Source: Oceanicola sp. 22II-s10i (GTDB lineage Bacteria; Pseudomonadota; Alphaproteobacteria; Rhodobacterales; Rhodobacteraceae). Taken from it: a stretch of DNA of 64,000 bases. Below the pieces are notes generated by a model, which saw nothing but the letters and a program-made list of their open reading frames with translations, was not told where the DNA came from and searched no databases. The DNA lies in contig NZ_AQQU01000006.1 in the NCBI RefSeq assembly GCF_002210105.1, forward strand, positions 62,001 to 126,000, read 5' to 3'. Shown piece by piece: positions 53,284 through 64,000 of the stretch (positions are counted from its first letter, which is position 1; every line of letters starts with the position of its first letter). Made by a program: the position numbers and the translations under genes.

Positions 53284-54096
53284 TCACGCCGCCGCGAAGG
53301 TGATCTTTCGCCGCAGGAACTGCGTGGCCCGGTTCGACACTTTCATCGGGTCGCCGGTGGTCAGGAACATCGACTCGGTCCCCGGCCCGATCATCTCGGG
53401 CCGCCGCTTGAGGTAATCCTCCAGCGAGGCGGCGACGAGGTTCGCCTGGCTGTAGACCGCGACATCCGCCCCGAGCGCGTCCTGAAACACCTCGTCCATC
53501 AGCGGGTAATGCGTGCAGCCGAGGATCGCGGCCTCGGGCTTGGGCATCTTGCGCTTCAGCGCGTCGACATGCGACCGAACCAGTGCCTCGGCCAGGATCA
53601 TGTCCCCCTCCTCGATCGCGTCCACCACGCCGCCGCAGGCCTGCGCCTCGACATCCACGCCGATGGCGCGGAAGGCCAGTTCGCGCTGGAAGGCCCGGCT
53701 GGCGACGGTGGCAGGGGTGGCGAACAGCGCGACATGCTTTACCGCGACCTCGCGCGGGGGGGAGTTGTCGCCCCACTGGCGTTCGGTCAGCGCCTCGATC
53801 AACGGGACAAAGACACCCAGCACCCGCTTGTCGGTCGGCACCCAGTTTTCCTGCATCCGGCGCAGCGCGGCGGCGCTTGCGGTGTTGCAGGCGAGGATGA
53901 CCAGATCGCAGCCGGCCTCGAACATCCGGGCGCAGGCTTTCGTCGTCAGGTCGTAGATGTCATCGGCATCCCGCACGCCGTAGGGCGCATTCGCGTTGTC
54001 GCCGAAATAGACCAGCGGCACATCCGGCAGCCGCTTCGCCACCGCGTCGAGCACCGTCAGCCCGCCCAGCCCGCTGTCGAAGATACCAACTGCCAT
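53284..54096 (-). CDS. murI: Glutamate racemase
   Basis: 270 residues from the ATG at 54096. Hallmarks: [31 protein letters not shown], the first catalytic cysteine in [14 protein letters not shown] (about 75-88) and the second in [15 protein letters not shown] (about 190-204). It makes D-glutamate for peptidoglycan. The next gene leftward is ccmE on the same strand. Confidence 0.93.
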   Translation of the reverse strand: MAVGIFDSGLGGLTVLDAVAKRLPDVPLVYFGDNANAPYGVRDADDIYDLTTKACARMFEAGCDLVILACNTASAAALRRMQENWVPTDKRVLGVFVPLIEALTERQWGDNSPPREVAVKHVALFATPATVASRAFQRELAFRAIGVDVEAQACGGVVDAIEEGDMILAEALVRSHVDALKRKMPKPEAAILGCTHYPLMDEVFQDALGADVAVYSQANLVAASLEDYLKRRPEMIGPGTESMFLTTGDPMKVSNRATQFLRRKITFAAA

Positions 54097-54119
54097 CTGC
54101 CTGCCCTCGCGACCGCCCC

Positions 54120-55025
54120 TCACATCGGGGGCGTGCGGTGCTTTTCTTCGAATTCGAAGCCGTAATCCAGCGATTTGAGCGGTTCGGTCGACAGGCTGTA
54201 GGTTTCGCGCCGCAGGTAATCCATCAACGCCTTGGAATCGCGGACCCGCGCCGCGATCTGGTCGGCGGGAATCGGCGTGCCGATGGCGCAGCGGACCGGG
54301 GTGCCGACGCGCGAGCGGAATTCCTTGAGCAGCAGGCCGAGGCGCAGGGTGTAGTGCACGTGGCTGGCCAGCTGGAACAGGCGCGAATTGCGGCCCTCGA
54401 AATAGATCGGGACCACCTGCGCGCCGGACTTGGCGATCATCCGCGCGGTGAAACTGCGCCAGCCGGGATCCATCGGTTGCGAGAACGGCTTGAGCGCGGT
54501 CGACACCGTGCCGCCGGGAAAGACGCCGATCGCCCCGCCCTGCGCGAGATAGCTCAGCGCGGTCTTGCGGGTCTCGATATTCGTCGCCAGCGCCTCTTTC
54601 GTCTCGTCGAAGTTGATCGGCAGGATGATCCGGTTCAGATCCTCGGACTTGCGGAAGACGTGGTTGGCGAGGATGCGGAAATCGCCGCGCGCCTCCTGCA
54701 GGATATGCCCCATCATCAGCCCGTCGAGGATGCCGTAGGGGTGGTTCGCGATCATCACCAGCGGCCCGGTCCGCGGGATGTTGTCGAGCGAGCCTGCGGT
54801 GATTTCCAGCTCCAGCCCGTAGCGTTCCATCATCACCGACCAGAAATCGCGGCCCGCCGCGACTTCATTCTCGTAACCGGCGGCGCGGCGGATGAGGCCG
54901 GGGCGTCCGGTGACGTTCTCCAGCGTGCGGATGAAGGCGCGCGAGAGCTTCGTCGCGCCGGAGTGGGAGTAGGAAAGTTCGCGCGCGATATGGCGCGGAG
55001 TGCTGTGCTGTGTCGTGGCGCTCAT
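54120..55025 (-). CDS. PlsC-type 1-acyl-glycerol-phosphate/lysolipid acyltransferase
   Basis: 301 residues from the ATG at 55025. The acyltransferase block is [20 protein letters not shown] (N-H-P-x4-D, about 95-115), followed by FPINFD-like [13 protein letters not shown] and [18 protein letters not shown]. It resembles hemolysin-like acyltransferases of Rhodobacteraceae, some of which act in ornithine-lipid synthesis. Substrate cannot be decided. It is 23 bases upstream of murI on the same strand. Confidence 0.78.
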   Translation of the reverse strand: MSATTQHSTPRHIARELSYSHSGATKLSRAFIRTLENVTGRPGLIRRAAGYENEVAAGRDFWSVMMERYGLELEITAGSLDNIPRTGPLVMIANHPYGILDGLMMGHILQEARGDFRILANHVFRKSEDLNRIILPINFDETKEALATNIETRKTALSYLAQGGAIGVFPGGTVSTALKPFSQPMDPGWRSFTARMIAKSGAQVVPIYFEGRNSRLFQLASHVHYTLRLGLLLKEFRSRVGTPVRCAIGTPIPADQIAARVRDSKALMDYLRRETYSLSTEPLKSLDYGFEFEEKHRTPPM

Positions 55026-55111
55026 CGTATTGCCTGCGCGGGCGGTGCCTGAGGCGGTGATTACCGCCGTCAGGTCATACGATCCAGTAAAGATGACAGG
55101 AGCGTGACGAT

Positions 55112-58100
55112 TTACTCCGCCGCCTGTGCCTGTTGCGGCCCGCCCGCACGGAATGTCGCCAGCAGCGCCTCGCGCGTCTTGGCGGCGCGTTCGGCATTGG
55201 CCTGTTTCACCGGGCCGAAGCCCCGGATCGACAGCGGCAGTTCCGCCAGCGAAATCGCGGTTTCCAGCGTCATGTCGGACACATGGGGCAGGACCTCGGC
55301 CATGTCGGCCTCGTACTGCGCGATCAGCGCGCGTTCCATCTTGCGCTCGTCGCTGCGCCCGAACGGGTCGAAGGCCGTGCCGCGCAGGAACTTGAACCGG
55401 GACATGAGCGACATCGCCCCGCCCATCCATGCGCCGAACTGACGTTTCACCGGGCGCCCGTCGCTGCCGGTCCTCTCGATCACCGGCGGGGCGAGGTGGT
55501 AGGTGATCTTGAAATCACCGCCGAACTCCGCCTGCGCCCGCGCTCGCGTCTCGCGATGCAGGCGGCCGACCTCGTATTCGTCCTTGTAGGTCAGCAGCTT
55601 GTGATAGCCCTTGGTCACCGCCTCCTTCAGGCGCGGGTCGGTGACGCTGTCGACCAGCTTGAGATAGCGCTTCGACAGGCGCTTGTTCTGGTAGGCCTTC
55701 AGGTGATCGACGCGGAAGGCGATCTTTTCATCGAGGCTCTTGGGCTTGTCGACGACCTTGGTCTCGGACATGCCCGCCGCCTCGCGCGGGTGCAGCACCG
55801 CCCAGCGACCGATCTCGAACGCACGCTGGTTCTTGTCCACCGCCGCGCCGTTCAGCTCGATGGCCTGCATGATCGACTGCTTCGACAGCGGGACAAGCCC
55901 CCGCTGCCACGCCGCGCCGAAGATCATGATGTTGGAGAAGATGCTGTCGCCCATCGTCACCCGCGCCAGTTCCGACGCGTCGAAGAGGTCGACCTTCTCG
56001 CCCATGCGAGCCTGAAGTTGCAGCGCCAAACGGTCGGATGGCAACGAGAATTCGGTGTTGCGGGTGAAGTCGCCGGTGATGATCTCGTGGCTGTTCACCA
56101 CCGCGCCGGTGCGGCCCGTGCGGGTCAGGCCCAGCGTCTTTGACCCTGCGCTGACGACGAGGTCGCCGCCGATCAGCGCGTCGGCCTCGCCGGTGGCGAC
56201 GCGGATCGCGTTGATGTCCTCGGGGCTTTCGGCCAGCCGGACGTGGATGTGGACCGCGCCGCCCTTCTGGGCGAGGCCCGCCATTTCCATCATGCCCGCG
56301 CCCTTGCCGTCGATCTGCGCGGCCTGCGCCAGCACCGCGCCGATGGTCACGACCCCGGTGCCGCCGACGCCGGTGATCACGGTGTTCCAGGTCCCGTCGA
56401 TGCGCGGCAGCTCGGGCTCCGGCATGTCCGGCAGGTCGAGCGTCACGGCGGCGGTCACATCACGTTTGACCTGCGCGCCCTCCAGCGTGACGAAGGACGG
56501 GCAAAACCCTTTCAGGCAAGAGAAATCCTTGTTGCAGCTCGACTGGTCGATGGCCCGTTTCCGGCCCAGTTCCGTCTCGACCGGCACGATGGAGACGCAG
56601 TTCGACTGCACCCCGCAATCGCCGCAGCCCTCGCAGACGGCGGTGTTGATGAACACCCGCTTGTCCGGATCCGGGAACTGGCCCCGCTTGCGGCGGCGGC
56701 GCTTTTCGGCGGCGCAGGTCTGGACGTAGATGATCGCGCTGACGCCCTCGACCTCGCGCATCTCCTTCTGCACCGCGTCCATCTCGGCCCGCTCATGCCA
56801 GCCGACGGATTTCGGGAAATCCTCGCGCCGGGGCTCTTCCTTCTGGTCAAAGACGACCGCGATCTTGCCGACCCCCATGGCCGCCAGTTCGCGCGCGATC
56901 CGGTCGGGGGTCAGCCCGCCCTCGTTCTTTTGCCCGCCGGTCATCGCGACCGCGTCGTTGAAGAGGATCTTGTAGGTGATGTTCGCATCCGACGCCAACG
57001 CGGCCCGGATCGCCTGGACGCCCGAATGGTTGTAGGTGCCGTCGCCGAGGTTCTGGAACACATGCTCGCGCTTGGAGAACGGCGACTCGCCGATCCAGTT
57101 CGCGCCCTCGGCCCCCATGTGCGTGAAGCCGAGCGTGTTCCGGTCCATCCACTGCACCATGTAGTGACAGCCGATCCCCGCATAGGCGCGCGAGCCCTCA
57201 GGCACCTTGGTCGAGGTATTGTGCGGGCAGCCCGAGCAGTAATAGGGCAGCCGCGTCGCGATTTCCTCGACATTGTCGTTGCGCCGCGCCTCGTTCAGCG
57301 CGGACAGGCCCGCCTTGATGCGGTCGGTGTCGCGGCCCTCCTCGATCAGGATGCCGCCCAGCTTTTCCGCGATCCAGACTGGGTCGAGCGCCCCGCGCGT
57401 CGGGAACAGCTCTTCGCGGTGCAACCCGCCTGCCCCGCCCTTGTACCATCCGTAGACGCGGTAGCGGTTGTCGTCGAACAGCGCCTCCTTGATCTGGATC
57501 TCGATCAGCTTGCGCTTTTCCTCGACCACGACGATCAGGTCCAGCCCCTCGGCCCAGTCGTGGAAGCCCTGCATGTCCAGCGGGAACACCTGTCCGACCT
57601 TGTAGGTGGTGATGCCCAGCCGTTCCGCCTCGGCCTCGTCGATGCCGAGCAGGCTCATCGCGTGCATCAGGTCCAGCCAGTTCTTGCCCGCCGAGACGAA
57701 ACCGATCTTGGCCCCGGGCTTGCCCCAGCCCCGCTTGTCGATCCTGTTGGCATGGCTGAACGCCTCGGCCGCGAAGCGCTTGTAGTCGATCATCCGCGTT
57801 TCCTGATCGTGCGGACTGTCCAGCAGGCGGATGTTCAGCCCGCCCTGCGGCATGTGAAACTCGGGCCGGACAAGCTGCATCCGCTGCGGATCGCCGTCGA
57901 TGACCGATGTCGCCTCGACGGTGTCCTTCATCGTCTTCAGACCGACCCAGAGGCCCGAGAATCGCGACAGGGCATAGCCGTAGATGCCGTAGTCGATGAT
58001 CTCCTGCACACCGGCCGGGCTGACGATGGGCATATAGGCATCGACCAGCGCCCATTCGGACTGGTGCAGCACGGTGGAGCTTTCGCCGGTGTGGTCGTCA

Positions 58101-58534
58101 CCCATTGCGACCAGAACACCGCCGTTCTTCGACGTGCCCGCCATGTTGGCGTGCCGGAACACGTCGCCCGACCGGTCGACGCCCGGCCCCTTGCCGTACC
58201 AGAGGCCGAAGACGCCGTCGAACTTGCCCTCGCCCCTCAGTTCCGCCTGCTGGCTGCCCCACAACGCGGTGGCGGCGAGGTCCTCGTTCAGCCCTTCGTG
58301 GAACTTGACGTCCGCCGCCGTCAGCCACTTGGCGGCGCGGTTCATCTGCATGTCGACGGCGCCCAGGGGCGAACCCCGGTAGCCCGTCACGTAACCCGCC
58401 GTGTTCAGCCCGGCCCGACGATCCCGCTCCTTCTGGGTCAGCATCAGCCGCACCAGCGCCTGTGTGCCATTCAGCAGGATGGGTGACTTTTCCAGATCGA
58501 AACGATCGTCGAGAGAGATACGGGGGGCTGTCAT
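55112..58534 (-). CDS. Indolepyruvate ferredoxin oxidoreductase, fused alpha/beta
   Basis: 1140 residues combining both subunits. N-terminal pyruvate-oxidoreductase and thiamine-binding regions (GYRGSPLGAVDMQMNRAAK; YAGIGCHYMVQWMDRNTLGF, HMGAEGANWIGESPF), a 4Fe-4S cluster site CEGCGDCGVQSNCVSI (about 640-655), and a C-terminal gamma-like domain with ITGVGGTGVVTIGAVLAQAA. It oxidises indolepyruvate and other aryl-pyruvates to acyl-CoA. A LysR regulator is divergent from it across a 166-base gap. Confidence 0.9.
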   Translation of the reverse strand: MTAPRISLDDRFDLEKSPILLNGTQALVRLMLTQKERDRRAGLNTAGYVTGYRGSPLGAVDMQMNRAAKWLTAADVKFHEGLNEDLAATALWGSQQAELRGEGKFDGVFGLWYGKGPGVDRSGDVFRHANMAGTSKNGGVLVAMGDDHTGESSTVLHQSEWALVDAYMPIVSPAGVQEIIDYGIYGYALSRFSGLWVGLKTMKDTVEATSVIDGDPQRMQLVRPEFHMPQGGLNIRLLDSPHDQETRMIDYKRFAAEAFSHANRIDKRGWGKPGAKIGFVSAGKNWLDLMHAMSLLGIDEAEAERLGITTYKVGQVFPLDMQGFHDWAEGLDLIVVVEEKRKLIEIQIKEALFDDNRYRVYGWYKGGAGGLHREELFPTRGALDPVWIAEKLGGILIEEGRDTDRIKAGLSALNEARRNDNVEEIATRLPYYCSGCPHNTSTKVPEGSRAYAGIGCHYMVQWMDRNTLGFTHMGAEGANWIGESPFSKREHVFQNLGDGTYNHSGVQAIRAALASDANITYKILFNDAVAMTGGQKNEGGLTPDRIARELAAMGVGKIAVVFDQKEEPRREDFPKSVGWHERAEMDAVQKEMREVEGVSAIIYVQTCAAEKRRRRKRGQFPDPDKRVFINTAVCEGCGDCGVQSNCVSIVPVETELGRKRAIDQSSCNKDFSCLKGFCPSFVTLEGAQVKRDVTAAVTLDLPDMPEPELPRIDGTWNTVITGVGGTGVVTIGAVLAQAAQIDGKGAGMMEMAGLAQKGGAVHIHVRLAESPEDINAIRVATGEADALIGGDLVVSAGSKTLGLTRTGRTGAVVNSHEIITGDFTRNTEFSLPSDRLALQLQARMGEKVDLFDASELARVTMGDSIFSNIMIFGAAWQRGLVPLSKQSIMQAIELNGAAVDKNQRAFEIGRWAVLHPREAAGMSETKVVDKPKSLDEKIAFRVDHLKAYQNKRLSKRYLKLVDSVTDPRLKEAVTKGYHKLLTYKDEYEVGRLHRETRARAQAEFGGDFKITYHLAPPVIERTGSDGRPVKRQFGAWMGGAMSLMSRFKFLRGTAFDPFGRSDERKMERALIAQYEADMAEVLPHVSDMTLETAISLAELPLSIRGFGPVKQANAERAAKTREALLATFRAGGPQQAQAAE

Positions 58535-58700
58535 GGGCGGTCCTCCTCAGTCGTCCTGCCTCAACATAGCGCAGAACTAGGTCACAAGTCATGACCTATG
58601 CAGGAAAAAGAAATCCGTCCTTTACACCGGCGGGTCTTATTTGGTTACAGGGCATAACTATGTTGCACGCCGTGCATGACTGTTCCCGAAAGTTGCGGAT

Positions 58701-59621
58701 ATGGATTGGGACAAACTCAGAATATTTCACGCTGTCGCTGATGCCGGCAGCCTGACCCATGCGGGCGATGCGCTGCACCTGTCGCAATCGGCGGTGTCGC
58801 GGCAGATCCGTTCGCTCGAGGAATCGCTGAACACGACCCTGTTCCACCGTCACGCACGGGGACTGATTCTCACCGAACAGGGGGAACTGCTGTTCGACGC
58901 CACCCGCGCGATGGCCAAGCGGCTGGACACCGCCACCGCCCGGATCCGCGACAGCGAGGAAGAGGTGTTCGGCGAGTTGCGCGTCACGACGACGATCGGG
59001 TTCGGCTCCCTCTGGCTCGCGCCGCGGCTTTTCAAGCTCTACGAACGCTACCCGGACCTCAAGATCGACCTGATGCTTGAGGAACGGGTTCTGGACCTGC
59101 CGATGCGCGAGGCCGATGTCGCGATAAGGATGAAGGAGCCGAGCCAGGCCGACCTCATCCGCCGCCGCCTGATGTCGGTCCGGATGCGCTGCTATGCCAG
59201 CCCGGAATATCTGGCCGCCAATGGCAAGCCCGAACAGGTCGAGGAGATCGGCGCGCACCGGCTGATCTGCCAGAACCCGAACGCCGCGCAGGTTGCGGCC
59301 GGGGCCGGGCTGGTCGCACGGCTGCTGCAGCACGACGTCCGGTCGACGCTGACGGTGAACAACTACTTCGGCGTGCTGCAGGGCGTGATCTCGAACCTCG
59401 GGATCGGCGTGCTCCCGGACTACCTGATCGAGGATTTCCCGCAGCTGGAACGCGTCCTGCCGGACGTCGAATCGGTCGAGGTTCCGGTCTTCCTCGCCTT
59501 CCCCGAGGAACTGCGGCACTCAAAGCGGATCGCCGCATTCCGCGACTTCGTGCAGGAAGAAGTCATCGCGCACAGACGCCGGGTGAAGGAACGGGATCCG
59601 GACGGAACGGATTCGCCGTAA
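58701..59621 (+). CDS. LysR-family transcriptional regulator
   Basis: 306 residues. N-terminal winged HTH (MDWDKLRIFHAVADAGSLTH; ALHLSQSAVSRQIRSLEESL), then the periplasmic-binding-protein-like effector domain (about 90-295) including GSLWLAPRLFKLYERYPDL and GIGVLPDYLIEDFPQLERVL. Divergent from the indolepyruvate oxidoreductase, so that gene is its likely target, though divergent LysR pairing is only circumstantial. Confidence 0.88.
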   Translation: MDWDKLRIFHAVADAGSLTHAGDALHLSQSAVSRQIRSLEESLNTTLFHRHARGLILTEQGELLFDATRAMAKRLDTATARIRDSEEEVFGELRVTTTIGFGSLWLAPRLFKLYERYPDLKIDLMLEERVLDLPMREADVAIRMKEPSQADLIRRRLMSVRMRCYASPEYLAANGKPEQVEEIGAHRLICQNPNAAQVAAGAGLVARLLQHDVRSTLTVNNYFGVLQGVISNLGIGVLPDYLIEDFPQLERVLPDVESVEVPVFLAFPEELRHSKRIAAFRDFVQEEVIAHRRRVKERDPDGTDSP

Positions 59622-59715
59622 AGTAGTGACATGCGCGCAATGCATGACGGGCATGTTGCAACTGCGGCGAAAAGTTCCTTGATCGATTCCAGATCGGCGC
59701 TTATTTCGGCCAGTG

Positions 59716-59793
59716 ACGGTGATGTCGCCTAACGGCTCATCATCTTCATACCTCCCTGTTGGACTAGGCCGGGTTCGCCCCGGCCTTTTTTTT
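59716..59793 (+). ncRNA. Candidate mmgR/suhB-type small RNA
   Basis: A stretch AACGGCTCATCATCTTCATA followed by CCTCCCTGTTGGACT and a strong terminator (AGGCCGGG-TTCGC-CCCGGCC then eight T). From memory, the CATCAT...CATACCTCCCTGTTG core is the signature of the alphaproteobacterial mmgR (alpha-r8, suhB) RNA, which is about 77 nucleotides and ends in such a hairpin. The CCTCCC is an anti-Shine-Dalgarno seed. I could not verify the family match. Start position is estimated from that length. Confidence 0.6.
59766..59793 (+). terminator. Strong intrinsic terminator of the candidate sRNA
   Basis: GGCCGGG (59767-59773) and CCCGGCC (59779-59785) stem, short loop, then eight T. Confidence 0.9.
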
Positions 59794-59968
59794 GTTTTCG
59801 GGCGATGGCTACGGTCTCCCCGCGTAGCGCGCGCTACGTGCAAACCACCGACGCGGATCAGATTTCTTTCTGACAAATGTGTGACGCCCAAACCGGAACA
59901 AACCGGGCGTCACAGGCATTGTCCATCCGAAGCCGCAAGCGCGGCGCCGGAAAGAAAGGAAGATTACA

Positions 59969-60499
59969 ATGACCTTCACCAAGTTCCTCGCCACCGTGTC
60001 CACCGCAGCCCTTCTCGCGACGCCGATCGCCGCGCAGAATGCACCGGACACCAACCCCGCGCCGGACACAGGCGCATCCGCTCCGAGCGCCGGCAGTCAG
60101 ACGGCCGAGAACGACGCCGTTCAGTCGGGTGACCAGGACCCGATGCCCACGACCTTCGAGACGCAGGTCTTTGAAACGGCCGACTCGATGAATGCCGTTC
60201 TGGCAGGTCAGACGATGGACGCCGCCAACCCGTGGGTCGGCAAAATGGTCAAGCTGAATGACGGCAACGACGCCGGCACCATCAGCGAAGTCTATGTCGA
60301 TGGCGCAGGGTCCGCGACCGCCAAGGTCGAGATCAACGAAGCTCTCGGCGTGAACGCGCAGGAAATGCTGCTGAGCCTCGGCGCAGGCAACATCGAAGGC
60401 GACGAGATCGAGCTGGCCATGAACAAGGAGCAGTTCATCGAGCAAGCCGCCATGACCGTGGGTGTCGAGCCCGGCGCAGAGAAGTCGGTCGATAACTGA
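59969..60499 (+). CDS. Exported PRC-barrel-like protein
   Basis: 176 residues with a signal peptide ([20 protein letters not shown], cleavage after IAA-Q). A disordered, acidic N-terminal segment (about 25-60) is followed by a domain like a PRC-barrel: [20 protein letters not shown] and [20 protein letters not shown] good AAAGGAAG site precedes the ATG. Such periplasmic PRC-like proteins are common in Rhodobacteraceae, with no assigned role. A GGGCCGGAGC hairpin follows at 60527-60550. Confidence 0.72.
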   Translation: MTFTKFLATVSTAALLATPIAAQNAPDTNPAPDTGASAPSAGSQTAENDAVQSGDQDPMPTTFETQVFETADSMNAVLAGQTMDAANPWVGKMVKLNDGNDAGTISEVYVDGAGSATAKVEINEALGVNAQEMLLSLGAGNIEGDEIELAMNKEQFIEQAAMTVGVEPGAEKSVDN

Positions 60500-60526
60500 T
60501 ACAGGTCGCCTCTCAGGCGCTAGTCC

Positions 60527-60550
60527 GGGCCGGAGCACACGCTCCGGCCC
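60527..60550 (+). terminator. GC hairpin after the PRC-barrel-like gene
   Basis: GGGCCGGAGC-ACAC-GCTCCGGCCC is a perfect 10-bp stem. No T run follows, so termination may be partial. Confidence 0.55.
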
Positions 60551-60629
60551 GTTGCGCTTTGTCCGCCCCCCTTCCCTCGCGGGGTCCGTTGTCGTAAAGC
60601 CCTCGCGACAGCCAGCCCGGGGGAAGACC

Positions 60630-62789
<2,160 letters not shown>

Positions 62790-62855
62790 CCCCCGGCTTG
62801 CGCGACCGTCCGGGGCGAATTACATCTATCGTGAAGTAACCAAGGGGACCCGAGC

Positions 62856-63089
62856 ATGTCATTGATGGCGCACGACATCGAGGAAATGATCCGTTCGAGC
62901 TTTCCGAACGCGAAGATCGAGGTTCAGGGCGACGACGGACGGCACTTCTCGGCGATGGTCGAGGACGAAAGCTTTCGCGGCATGAACCGGGTCCAGCAAC
63001 AGCGCGCGGTCTATGCCGCGCTCAAGGGCAAGATGGACGGCTCCAACGGCGAACTGCACGCACTGGCCCTGACGACACGGGCGCCCTGA
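62856..63089 (+). CDS. BolA-family protein
   Basis: 77 residues (ATG at 62856; M at residue 4 also possible). BolA fold: IEEMIRSSFPNAKIEVQGDD, GRHFSAMVEDESFRGMNRVQ, QQRAVYAALKGKM. The H-F-x-A-x-V/E and Q-R-x-V/A motifs are typical. BolA partners monothiol glutaredoxins in Fe-S cluster handling; that partner is encoded next. Confidence 0.9.
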   Translation: MSLMAHDIEEMIRSSFPNAKIEVQGDDGRHFSAMVEDESFRGMNRVQQQRAVYAALKGKMDGSNGELHALALTTRAP

Positions 63090-63142
63090 GCCCCGACAGA
63101 ATTCTGAAAGGCGCGGGATGCGCCGAGGAAAGGACTGAACGA

Positions 63143-63505
63143 ATGACCGACGTCAAGACTTCGATCGACGAAACCGTCAAGGCCAACGACGTGGTGCTTT
63201 TCATGAAGGGCACCAAGGAAATGCCGCAGTGCGGGTTCTCCAGCCGCGTGGCCGGTGTGCTGAACTACATGGGCGTGGAGTTCACCGACGTGAACGTCCT
63301 TGCCGATCAGGACATCCGTCAGGGGATCAAGGATTATTCCGACTGGCCGACCATCCCCCAGCTCTACGTGAAGGGCGAATTCGTCGGCGGCTGCGACATC
63401 ATCACCGAGATGACGCTCTCCGGCGAGCTGGACCAGCTGTTCGAGACGAACGGCATCACCTACTCCAAGGACGCAGCCGAGAAGATCCGCGCGGCCAACG
63501 CCTGA
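63143..63505 (+). CDS. grxD: Monothiol glutaredoxin (Grx4 family)
   Basis: 120 residues, preceded by GAGGAAAGG. Grx4 hallmarks: VVLFMKGTKEMPQCGFSSRV with the active-site C-G-F-S, DWPTIPQLYVKGEFVGGCDI and the C-terminal TYSKDAAEKIRA. It carries a 2Fe-2S cluster with BolA for iron-sulfur distribution. Forms the purL-bolA-grxD run; a bidirectional terminator follows. Confidence 0.94.
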   Translation: MTDVKTSIDETVKANDVVLFMKGTKEMPQCGFSSRVAGVLNYMGVEFTDVNVLADQDIRQGIKDYSDWPTIPQLYVKGEFVGGCDIITEMTLSGELDQLFETNGITYSKDAAEKIRAANA

Positions 63506-63527
63506 TCCTTCCGGCTTCCGACATGAA

Positions 63528-63553
63528 AAACGGGGCGCAACCGCGCCCCGTTT
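63528..63553. terminator. Bidirectional terminator between grxD and zapA
   Basis: AAACGGGGCGC-AACC-GCGCCCCGTTT: perfect 11-bp stem with A and T runs on the two sides, serving both convergent genes. Confidence 0.85.
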
Positions 63554-63580
63554 CTCGTTTTTCCAGCAGCGGTCAGACGA

Positions 63581-63976
63581 TCAGCCCGCCCGCGCCTTGT
63601 CCTCAAGCATCTCTGCCATGGCCTCGATCTGCGCGGCCAGATCGCCCAGGGTCTCGTTCATATGCGTCGGGATGACCGGCACCTCGACCTTTCTGGGTTC
63701 CTGCTTGCTGGCGCGGAGCTTTTCCATCTCGGCCCGCAGCCGCCCCAGTTCATCGTCCAGTTCGCGCAGCTTGTCCTCGACCCCCGCCGTGCGGTCGGCC
63801 AGCATCAGCCCGGCCATGAGCAGCATGCGCGGTTCCGGGATGCGGCCGATCTGTTCCGTCAGGACCGTCGCCTCGGCATCCAGCATCCGGGCGGCGGACA
63901 GCAGGTAATGCTCTTCGCCCTCGGCGCAGGCGACTTCGAACTGGCGGCCGCCGATGGTGATCTCGATCTCGGGCAT
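63581..63976 (-). CDS. zapA: Cell division protein ZapA
   Basis: 131 residues. The N-terminal ZapA fold (about 1-65): MPEIEITIGGRQFEVACAEG, AARMLDAEATVLTEQIGRIP, RMLLMAGLMLADR. A coiled coil follows (DKLRELDDELGRLRAEMEKL) with a short extension. ZapA bundles FtsZ filaments at the division ring. Its start overlaps, as TGATG, the stop of a gene that begins outside the window. Confidence 0.85.
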   Translation of the reverse strand: MPEIEITIGGRQFEVACAEGEEHYLLSAARMLDAEATVLTEQIGRIPEPRMLLMAGLMLADRTAGVEDKLRELDDELGRLRAEMEKLRASKQEPRKVEVPVIPTHMNETLGDLAAQIEAMAEMLEDKARAG

Positions 63977-64000
63977 CAGGCTTCTCCCGCGGCTGTGGAG
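63976..64000 (-). CDS. C-terminal end of an unidentified gene upstream of zapA
   Basis: Only the last seven codons (S-T-A-A-G-E-A) and the stop are visible; the stop overlaps the zapA start as TGATG. Too short to identify. Confidence 0.3.

Overview
The window is high-GC alphaproteobacterial DNA of the Rhodobacteraceae (Roseobacter/Rhodobacter group). The evidence is gene content and order (trpD-ung-trpC-moaC-moeA, lexA, comEC, gltX, gltA; ccmE/ccmF/ccmH; fused indolepyruvate ferredoxin oxidoreductase; B12-dependent NrdJ; Hint-domain and RTX-like proteins) and a GAAC-N7-GAAC SOS box in front of lexA. It has two parts: a prophage arm (1 to about 15,683) and core chromosome (about 15,683 to 64,000).

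Prophage (1-15,683). The left end of the element lies outside the window; the right end sits at the 3' end of tRNA-Leu(CAA), next to a tyrosine integrase. A leftward (minus) lytic operon starts at a Cro-like gene (9432-9653) and runs through a CII-like regulator, a HTH protein, an orphan adenine methylase, a replication initiator with internal iterons, two unknown proteins, an HNH nuclease, the terminase subunits and an HK97-type portal that runs off the window. A rightward (plus) operon starts at the CI-like repressor (9699-10061) and, from a second repressor-controlled promoter near 10,344-10,371, continues through small unknown genes, a second HNH protein, DUF2303, DUF4326 and the integrase. 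Five copies of a TGACC-N5-GGTCA operator lie at these two promoters. Between cro and the CII-like gene, and opposed to the lytic operon, sits a two-gene cargo (a small exported protein and a WYL-plus-TerB-like protein) flanked by 47-bp direct repeats and by what look like the two ends of an interrupted phage gene. This is the most novel-looking part of the window.

Core chromosome (15,683-64,000). In order: a YqaA-type membrane protein and DsbB; a Hint-domain protein whose frame runs through antisense dsbB; NrdJ with candidate NrdR boxes; a TauD-type dioxygenase; tRNA-Pro(TGG); DUF192, double cold-shock protein, PdxH, FabI, LysE-type exporter, xanthine PRT, VOC protein/TetR pair, aminotransferase, PpiD-like foldase; a YibQ-like polysaccharide deacetylase diverging from trpD-ung-trpC-moaC-moeA; TrkH; LexA; ComEC; GltX; GltA; a membrane-anchored RTX-like protein convergent with a second Hint protein; PaaG-like hydratase; CcmH and CcmF, separated from CcmE by a holin/GH108 endolysin pair resembling gene-transfer-agent lysis genes; MurI; an acyltransferase; the fused indolepyruvate oxidoreductase with divergent LysR; a candidate mmgR/suhB-type small RNA; a PRC-barrel-like exported protein; PurL; BolA and monothiol glutaredoxin; and ZapA.

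All functions are assigned by reading translated sequence against remembered family hallmarks; no database search was possible.
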